From NCBI GenBank assembly GCA_035507035.1, contig DATJOJ010000046.1, positions 1 through 5,583 of the forward strand: a DNA stretch of 5,583 bases, given 5' to 3'. The position numbers and the translations under genes were made by a program. This document shows positions 1-3,824 of the stretch, piece after piece. A model generated the notes under the pieces. The model ran no database searches, had not been told where the DNA came from, and saw only the letters and a list, made by a program, of their open reading frames with translations. Source of the stretch: DATJOJ01 sp035507035. Lineage in GTDB: Bacteria > Acidobacteriota > Terriglobia > Terriglobales > Acidobacteriaceae. Position 1 is the stretch's first letter; the number at the start of each line of letters is the position of its first letter.

Positions 1-66
1 CTTTATGTTGCCGCCAGTACCAGCGTTTACCACATCAGGCTGAATGTCCAAGGAGAGGGATTCTGA
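1..66 (+). CDS. Possible C-terminal end of an upstream gene (partial)
   Basis: Frame 1 is open from the window edge to a TGA at 64-66 and would encode about 21 residues beginning LYVAAST and ending QGEGF. The pattern LYVA...VYHIRL resembles the last strand of a beta-propeller (for example, sorbosone-dehydrogenase-like proteins often end with a similar 'LYV..D...IYRI' strand), but this is too short to assign. The IS target duplication (65-67) overlaps the stop codon, and the TGA is preserved both with and without the element, so the insertion would not alter this product. A competing minus-strand frame is also open here, so the coding strand is uncertain. Confidence 0.3.
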   Translation, partial: LYVAASTSVYHIRLNVQGEGF

Positions 67-67
67 T
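65..67. repeat. Target-site duplication, left copy (GAT)
   Basis: GAT immediately precedes the terminal TGGA of the element and is repeated directly after the other end at 1592-1594. Three bases match by chance about once in 64, but the position exactly at the TG/CA tips supports a true duplication. It lies inside the TGA stop of the upstream open frame. Confidence 0.8.
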
Positions 68-105
68 TGGACTGCACCCTTGGGCTGAGACACGGAGTTA
101 AGGGG
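68..105 (+). repeat. IS terminal inverted repeat, orfB-distal end (IRR)
   Basis: Read inward, it matches the other end in the blocks TGGA, TGCACCC, CTGAGACA and TTAAGGGG, with mismatches at repeat positions 5, 13-17, 26, 28 and 30. By transposase orientation this is the right end. The five-base block of mismatches at 13-17 separates an outer tip from an inner block, the usual split between the cleavage site and the transposase-binding part of an IS end. Confidence 0.92.
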
Positions 106-325
106 GTTGTCGCCGTTCGCTGAAAAATCATTGTACGGCGAGGTTTGGTTTTGGAGAATCGCTCGCGGCCGGTGAAGCGGAGGCAGGCTCTGCTGGAGAG
201 CAACCTGCCAAGGAATAGCCGGCTGGAACTCATCGACGCCGATGAGCACTGGGAGTGAGCCAGGCCGCTTGCTCCCAGTGGAACAAACCTCATCGGATCG
301 ATAGATTCCCCATGCCTCAGAAAAC
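106..325 (-). other. Long structured non-transposase tail of the IS
   Basis: About 220 bp separate the orfB stop from the inverted repeat; most IS3-family members have only a short gap. The stretch has clustered self-complementary segments: GGCAGG/CCTGCC (182-187 with 204-209) enclosing CTCT/AGAG (188-191 with 197-200); CTCATCG/CGATGAG (229-235 with 240-246) around a 4-nt loop; and CACTGGGAG/CTCCCAGTG (247-255 with 272-280). CCGATGAG (239-246) can instead pair with CTCATCGG (289-296), extending the last stem and competing with the 229-246 hairpin. Open frames exist on both strands (plus 124-258; minus frames running into the flank), but none has convincing family features. It could be a conserved untranslated or RNA-level element of this IS lineage, or captured passenger DNA. 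I cannot distinguish these from one copy. Confidence 0.55.
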
Positions 326-1159
326 TCATGCTTGTCCTCTCCCCATCGCTTGGGCGTGCCGCAGGTAGCGCTCGAACTCCAGTGGCGGACGATAACCGAG
401 CGCCGAATGCAAGCGCTCGCGGTTGTAGATTTTGTCCAAGAACTCTCCAATCGAAGCCCGTGCATCTTCCAGGCTGCGATATTCCGTGCGATAGACTTCC
501 TCGTATTTGAGAGTTTTCATAAAGCTCTCCGCCTGAGCATTGTCATAGGGGGAAGCGGTGCGGCTCATGCTGATGCGGATGCCGTGTTGCTGGAGTTCTG
601 CGGTGTAGTCGCGAGAAGCATATTGCACGCCGCGGTCGGAGTGATGCACCAGCCCTGGTTTCGGCCTGCGACGCCGCAGCGCCATGCGCAGGGCTTTCAG
701 CGCCAGGACCGCTTCCAAGCTCCGCTGCAATGCCCAGCCGAGACAACGCCGCGAGAACGCATCCAGCAGGACTGCCAGATAAACAAACTCCAGTTGCAAG
801 CGAATGTAAGTAATATCAGCCACCCACAGCTGATCGATTCTGGTCACGACCAAGCCCTCGATTAAGTTGGGATCGATCGGCAAGCCATGTCGCGAGTCGG
901 TGGTGAAGATGAACTTCCGCCGCCGCACACAAAGTAAGTTGTCGCTACGCATCAGACGCAGAATGCGTTTGTGATTTACCTTCCAGCCCTGACGCACCAG
1001 TTCGGCATGCACCCGGCGATAGCCGTACGCCGGCCAGCGTAAGGCAATATGTTGGATCTGGTTCCGCAGAGTCATGCTCGCTTGCCTGGATTCATGACGC
1101 CGCCGAAAACGGTAGTATCCGGAGCGGCTCACTCTGGTGATCTGGCAGAGTCGATTCAC
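326..1159 (-). CDS. IS3-family transposase OrfB (DDE/rve catalytic subunit)
   Basis: This is the catalytic half of the IS3 transposase, which cuts and joins the IS ends. From the GTG start it is 277 residues. An HTH_21-like segment (about 30-75, with WPAYGYRRV and VNHKRILRLM) precedes the integrase-type rve core (about 98-265). The triad is D115 (WVADITY), D175 (HHSDRGVQY) and E211 (NAQAESFMKTLK), with exactly 35 residues between D175 and E211, and K215 four residues after the glutamate as is usual. The C-terminal motif RERLHSALGYRPP is typical of the family. The GTG lies in a GTGA overlap with the orfA stop and is preceded by GGAGG with a 5-nt spacer. The frame is also open upstream to the A7 run at 1258-1264, giving a fused OrfAB of about 400 residues through a -1 frameshift. 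The stop overlaps a following ATG as ATGA, but the 100-residue frame that would start there (27-329) crosses the IS end and is probably not a gene. Confidence 0.95.
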   Translation of the reverse strand: MNRLCQITRVSRSGYYRFRRRHESRQASMTLRNQIQHIALRWPAYGYRRVHAELVRQGWKVNHKRILRLMRSDNLLCVRRRKFIFTTDSRHGLPIDPNLIEGLVVTRIDQLWVADITYIRLQLEFVYLAVLLDAFSRRCLGWALQRSLEAVLALKALRMALRRRRPKPGLVHHSDRGVQYASRDYTAELQQHGIRISMSRTASPYDNAQAESFMKTLKYEEVYRTEYRSLEDARASIGEFLDKIYNRERLHSALGYRPPLEFERYLRHAQAMGRGQA

Positions 1160-1527
1160 GCCGGCCTCCGCTTCGCCCGCTTCCTGGATTTGCTCGTAGA
1201 TGCGGCGCCGCCATTGGCGCCGGCTCCCAGGGGATGTTCCTTGAAACGCCGCAAGACTTTTTTTAAGAAATCAATCTCCATGGTCTGCTGTCCGATCTTG
1301 CGCTCCAGTACGGCAATCCGCTCGCTATCTAGCCGGGCTTGCGGACGCGCACCTTTGCCGGGAAACGCCAGCTCACCTTTGGCACGCCACTCGCCCTTCC
1401 AGGTTTCCAACCGTTTGGGACTGAGCTGATATTGCCGGGCTACCTCGGCCATGCCCTTGCCCGAGTCCAGCTCGTGCATGCAGGCGATCTTTAATTCGCG
1501 GGAATATTCTTGTCGGGGCACCAGCAT
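1156..1527 (-). CDS. IS3-family transposase OrfA (HTH DNA-binding subunit)
   Basis: OrfA binds the IS inverted repeats and, in this family, often modulates transposition as well as forming the N-terminus of OrfAB. The 123-residue product has an HTH_Tnp_1 domain in residues 6-60 (YSRELKIACMHELDSGKG, then a second helix pair with SPKRLETWKGEW), followed by a leucine-zipper-like helix (about 69-92: ERIAVLERKIGQQTMEIDFL and the next K-K-V-L). The ATG at 1525-1527 has a strong Shine-Dalgarno, GGAGGAG (1532-1538), four or five bases upstream. After the slippery LKK codons the zero frame continues about 33 more codons to a TGA at 1156-1158. That tail is basic and low in complexity (ending KSRKRAKRRPA), because it is the out-of-frame reading of the start of OrfB. 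Confidence 0.93.
   Translation of the reverse strand: MLVPRQEYSRELKIACMHELDSGKGMAEVARQYQLSPKRLETWKGEWRAKGELAFPGKGARPQARLDSERIAVLERKIGQQTMEIDFLKKVLRRFKEHPLGAGANGGAASTSKSRKRAKRRPA
1165..1169 (-). promoter_or_regulatory. Shine-Dalgarno for OrfB GTG start
   Basis: GGAGG on the minus strand is followed by five bases and then GTG at 1157-1159, which overlaps the orfA TGA as GTGA. The arrangement would allow separate OrfB synthesis by coupled termination and reinitiation. This is the main reason for annotating a discrete OrfB start in addition to the frameshift product. Confidence 0.6.
1203..1222 (-). promoter_or_regulatory. GC-rich stem-loop downstream of the slippery site
   Basis: CGGCGCC and GGCGCCG form a perfect 7-bp stem around a 6-nt loop. 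In the transcript it lies about 35 nt after the A7 run. IS3-family frameshift sites commonly have a stimulatory stem-loop or pseudoknot downstream; this spacing is longer than usual for simple stimulators, so the role is plausible but unproven. It could also modulate access to the orfB start about 45 nt further on. Confidence 0.4.
1258..1264 (-). promoter_or_regulatory. Programmed -1 frameshift slippery site (A7)
   Basis: On the coding strand the zero frame reads TTA AAA AAA GTC, so A AAA AAA fits the X XXY YYZ slippery pattern. A -1 slip here enters a frame that I traced without a stop from AGT CTT GCG through to the OrfB GTG and onward. This is the standard IS3-family mechanism for making OrfAB. 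The run sits at the end of the orfA leucine zipper, where frameshifting normally occurs in the family. Confidence 0.85.
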
Positions 1528-1553
1528 CGTTCTCCTCCATTCACTGTAGCTGG

Positions 1554-1591
1554 CCCCTTAATTTCCTGTCTCAGTTTTGGGGTGCACTCCA
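1554..1591 (-). repeat. IS terminal inverted repeat, orfA-proximal end (IRL)
   Basis: This is the partner of the repeat at 68-105. Read inward on the minus strand it runs TGGAGTGCACCCC then CTGAGACA then TTAAGGGG. A weak promoter could overlap it, with GAGACA as the -35 and TACAGT about 18 nt downstream as the -10, pointing into orfA. Each box matches the sigma-70 consensus at only 4 of 6 positions, so the promoter is tentative. Confidence 0.92.
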
Positions 1592-1594
1592 GAT
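1592..1594. repeat. Target-site duplication, right copy (GAT)
   Basis: This is the second copy of the GAT found at 65-67, directly adjoining the outer end of the inverted repeat at 1591. The sequence that follows (ATCCCTCT, 1595-1602) is the reverse complement of AGAGGGAT at 54-61 on the other side of the element. Confidence 0.8.
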
Positions 1595-1683
1595 ATCCCT
1601 CTGACCTCTCTTAGCCAACTGACAGACTCTTGGATTCGGAGCTAGGCCATGAGGGAATTCGACTAATATCTTCCCGTTCAAAT

Positions 1684-1691
1684 AAAGGAGG
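1684..1691 (+). promoter_or_regulatory. Strong Shine-Dalgarno for the histidine phosphatase
   Basis: AAAGGAGG lies five bases before the GTG at 1697-1699 and decides that start over the in-frame ATG at codon 9, which would cut the signal peptide. A TAATAT (1664-1669) upstream could be a -10 box, but no matching -35 is visible at normal spacing. Confidence 0.8.
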
Positions 1692-1696
1692 CTTGC

Positions 1697-2215
1697 GTGA
1701 AAGGGACTCTCGTTCGTGGTATGGCATTGTGCCTGGCAGCGCTGGTGTTTTCATTCGCAGCCGTGGCGCAGACACACAGCGGGAATGTGATATTCCTGGT
1801 TCGCCATGCGGAGAAAGAATCTCAGGAGCATGACGCGGTCCTGTCTGTTCAGGGAAAGAAGCGCGCTGAGTGTTTGGCGCGAGTGTTGCACGACGCAAAT
1901 ATACAAACCATCTACGTGAGCGAATTTACCAGGACCCAACAGACAGCCAGACCTTTGGCACAAGCCTTGGGGATCACACCGAAGATCGTTCCGGCATCCG
2001 ATATCGAAACCGTTGTCTCTGGATCACTGAAGCAACCATCGGGCGTATTGATAGTTGGTCACTCGGATACAATCCCGGAAATTGTCAACAAACTCACGGG
2101 GAGAACGGTCCAAGTCGCCGACACAGAGTATGACAAACTAATTCTCGTGGTGCAGGAGGATCGAAAGCGAATGCCAGTCGTCTTAAGGTATAGTGACGCT
2201 TCTTCGGGCCGATAA
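1697..2215 (+). CDS. Secreted histidine phosphatase (SixA / phosphoglycerate mutase-like superfamily)
   Basis: The 172-residue product starts at a GTG with a strong ribosome binding site. Residues 1-24 are a classical signal peptide (positive MKGTLVR, hydrophobic core, AVA before Q25), so the enzyme is predicted to be exported. The mature part is a minimal branch-1 histidine phosphatase: the phosphate-pocket motif VRHAE (H37 is the predicted phosphohistidine nucleophile, R36 a ligand), the LSVQGKKRAECL helix, the EFTRTQQTA segment with conserved R79, and the second histidine H122 in VLIVGHSDTIPEI. These residues define phosphate-monoester hydrolysis in the superfamily, but the substrate cannot be read from sequence. 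SixA of E. coli is a cytoplasmic phosphohistidine phosphatase, so the exported location argues for a different substrate. The IS end lies about 105 bp upstream; in the empty site the gap to the preceding stop would have been about 100 bp. No terminator-like hairpin with a T-run follows the stop. Confidence 0.88.
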   Translation: MKGTLVRGMALCLAALVFSFAAVAQTHSGNVIFLVRHAEKESQEHDAVLSVQGKKRAECLARVLHDANIQTIYVSEFTRTQQTARPLAQALGITPKIVPASDIETVVSGSLKQPSGVLIVGHSDTIPEIVNKLTGRTVQVADTEYDKLILVVQEDRKRMPVVLRYSDASSGR

Positions 2216-2473
2216 AGGCAAGAGGTAAAACAGCTGCCAGCCAGGCTGACCAAGCGCAGTCTGTGTCGGAGCCGCAGGTATTGCCACCACCCCGGCGAAC
2301 CTCTATCTTCCATGAAAACCAGATTGTACGTTGAGGGCTCAAAAACTGGATGCCCTTTGTACACCGCTTTTGATCGGTTGGGATTCTGCGGGCGCTAAAG
2401 TTTGATTTTCGTAATCATCCGACCGCGCCGCCGTGGTATTAAGCTAAAAGCGCGTATTTGATCTGAGTTCGCA
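2216..2473. other. Intergenic region between phosphatase and MgtC-like gene
   Basis: This 258-bp gap has no supported gene. The phosphatase frame stays open for 60 codons after its TAA, to a TAA at 2396-2398, and contains an ATG at 2312 that could start a 28-residue peptide (MKTRLYVEGS...), but there is no Shine-Dalgarno and the translation is rich in Arg and Cys and resembles no family I know. Small dyads occur: CAGC/GCTG around CAG (2238-2248) and TGATT/AATCA (2403-2407 with 2413-2417). Neither has a following T-run, so I see no intrinsic terminator. No convincing -35/-10 pair was found either, although a promoter for the next gene would have to lie here unless transcription reads through. 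Confidence 0.5.
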
Positions 2474-3751
2474 ATGCAAGTTGAGTCTACCCATTTCCCG
2501 GCCACTCCGATCGCTCTGAAGATGGGCGTAGCCATTGGCATTGGAATGCTCGTGGGAATGGAGCGTGAATGGTCCAACAAAGATGTCGGCGTCCGGAGCT
2601 TCGCGATTGTCGCGTTATTGGGGATGTTGGCCTCCGTAATCGGCCCCACTGTCAGTGTCGCCGCTCTGGTCGGTGTCCTACTCCTAATCGCCGCAATGAA
2701 CGCTCGCAGTATCCTCGCCGATCGGACCTTGGAGATCACGACATCCGCTGCGCTCCTCGTGAATTATCTTCTTGGCGTCCTCGTGGGGCTCGGCCACATC
2801 TTCACTCCGGTCGCCGGCGCCATCGTGATGACGATGCTCTTGGCGTGGAAGACTGAGTTGAGCCGTTTTGCCGGCGGGTTGCTGCCTTCAGAGATCAGAA
2901 GCGCGGTGCTTCTCGGACTGATCGGATTCGTAATTTATCCGGTGCTTCCAAAGCGGTATATCGATCCCTGGCAATTGTTCAATCCAAGTGACGCTTGGAT
3001 CAGTGTTATCGCGATCGCCGGAATCGGGTTCGTGAATTATGTGTTCCTGAGGATCTACAGCACTCGCGGTCTTTACCTCAGTGCGATCTTCGGCGGCCTA
3101 GTGAACAGCAGCGCGACCGTCGCCGAATTGGCTGGAAGGGCGGTTGAAGCCGGGGTGACTGGGCGAGCTACAACACTTTGTCTGCTGACCACGATTGCTA
3201 TGTTTGCCAGAAATCTGATTTTGGCTACGCTTTTCTCGCCGCAGTCACTCAGTGCTACGCTCGTTCCACTTCTGGCAATGACTCTAGTTGCGGGATTATG
3301 GATGTGGCGCGATCGCGTCATCGATGAGACGCTTCCTGGAAGCGTCAAGCTTGCATCACCGATTTCACTGACAAAAGTGTTGTGGTTCGGGACGTTGTTC
3401 ATTGCGATTCAGATTTCGGGTACGCTTCTCACCAGACGATTCGGCAGTTATGGGATGCTGGCAACGGGCGTGTTCGGAGGGCTCATCAGCAGTGCGAGCA
3501 CAACCGCGGCGGCCGCCACTCTGGCGATGCATGGGAAAATCAGTGCAGCTCTAGCGGGAAGCACGACCGTCTTGGCCTCCCTGGCAAGCGCAGCAGTGAA
3601 CCTTCCGATTGTGTGGCGTGCGGCGAAAGACAAAACAATCGTTCGCAGGTTGGCGATTGAAGTTGTCACCGTTATCGCAATAGGTGTGGCTGCAGTGGCG
3701 ATCGATCGAATCTTCCAGTTTTCGGAATTGCTGTTGCGGAAGATTGGGTAA
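2474..3751 (+). CDS. MgtC/SapB-DUF4010 family integral membrane protein
   Basis: The 425-residue product is strongly hydrophobic, with about ten or more predicted membrane helices. The N-terminal third (about 12-135) is MgtC/SapB-like: a first helix ending in GMLVGMEREW (24-33), then GVRSFAIVALLGML (39-52), as in the 'GLERE...GLRT' signature of that family. The remainder (about 140-415) matches the DUF4010 pattern, including GGLVNSSATVAELAGRA (208-224) and a second similar segment GGLISSASTTAAAATLA (335-351). The domain order is the usual one for this family. Its function is not established; MgtC itself is linked to magnesium limitation and virulence in Salmonella, but that should not be transferred to this two-domain form. 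The start at 2474 has no clear Shine-Dalgarno; the alternative ATG at 2522 would truncate the first helix, so the longer form is preferred. The next gene begins 73 bp after the stop in the same direction, so co-transcription is possible. Confidence 0.88.
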   Translation: MQVESTHFPATPIALKMGVAIGIGMLVGMEREWSNKDVGVRSFAIVALLGMLASVIGPTVSVAALVGVLLLIAAMNARSILADRTLEITTSAALLVNYLLGVLVGLGHIFTPVAGAIVMTMLLAWKTELSRFAGGLLPSEIRSAVLLGLIGFVIYPVLPKRYIDPWQLFNPSDAWISVIAIAGIGFVNYVFLRIYSTRGLYLSAIFGGLVNSSATVAELAGRAVEAGVTGRATTLCLLTTIAMFARNLILATLFSPQSLSATLVPLLAMTLVAGLWMWRDRVIDETLPGSVKLASPISLTKVLWFGTLFIAIQISGTLLTRRFGSYGMLATGVFGGLISSASTTAAAATLAMHGKISAALAGSTTVLASLASAAVNLPIVWRAAKDKTIVRRLAIEVVTVIAIGVAAVAIDRIFQFSELLLRKIG

Positions 3752-3810
3752 GGTTGGGAGTGGTCGAAACCGAGTCCGCATTTTCGTTAACCAAAGTGTG
3801 GAGAATCTCT

Positions 3811-3817
3811 AAAGGAA
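3811..3817 (+). promoter_or_regulatory. Shine-Dalgarno for the transpeptidase gene
   Basis: AAAGGAA ends seven bases before the ATG at 3825 and supports that start, which also gives an intact signal peptide. The 73-bp gap from the preceding gene has no obvious terminator hairpin or strong promoter. Confidence 0.7.
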
Positions 3818-3824
3818 CCTTCTC

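Larger units (their letters stand above)
68..1591 (-). mobile_element. Complete IS3-family insertion sequence (1524 bp)
   Basis: The element is bounded by 38-bp imperfect inverted repeats (68-105 and 1554-1591; 29 of 38 positions match) that begin with TGGA and end in the TG...CA dinucleotides typical of the IS3 family. It is flanked by the direct repeat GAT (65-67 and 1592-1594), a 3-bp target duplication that fits the family. It carries overlapping orfA and orfB in the -1 arrangement on the minus strand, an A7 slippery run, and a complete DDE catalytic triad. No disabling stop or frameshift is visible, so it looks recent and potentially active. The length is at the upper end of the family because of a 220-bp region after orfB. 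The subgroup cannot be fixed from sequence alone; the 3-bp duplication argues against the IS407 (4 bp) and IS2 (5 bp) groups. Confidence 0.95.

Noticed and set aside
106..325. CRISPR-like or tandem repeat array in the IS tail
   Set aside because: CTCATCG recurs at 229-235 and 289-295, with an inverted copy at 240-246, but there are no regular spacers or longer repeat units; the pattern is explained by stem-loops.
27..329. 100-residue minus-strand ORF whose ATG overlaps the orfB stop as ATGA
   Set aside because: The overlap looks like translational coupling, but the frame crosses the IS inverted repeat into host DNA, its product is low in complexity (Ser/Arg/Thr-rich), and no domain is recognisable. 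It is treated as part of the non-coding IS tail.
332..865. 177-residue plus-strand ORF opposite orfB
   Set aside because: It is a shadow on the antisense strand of a well-supported transposase gene; no ribosome binding site or family motif is visible.
2312..2398. 28-codon plus-strand ORF (MKTRLYVEGS...) in the intergenic gap
   Set aside because: There is no Shine-Dalgarno, no similarity I recognise, and the frame is simply the continuation of the open phosphatase frame.
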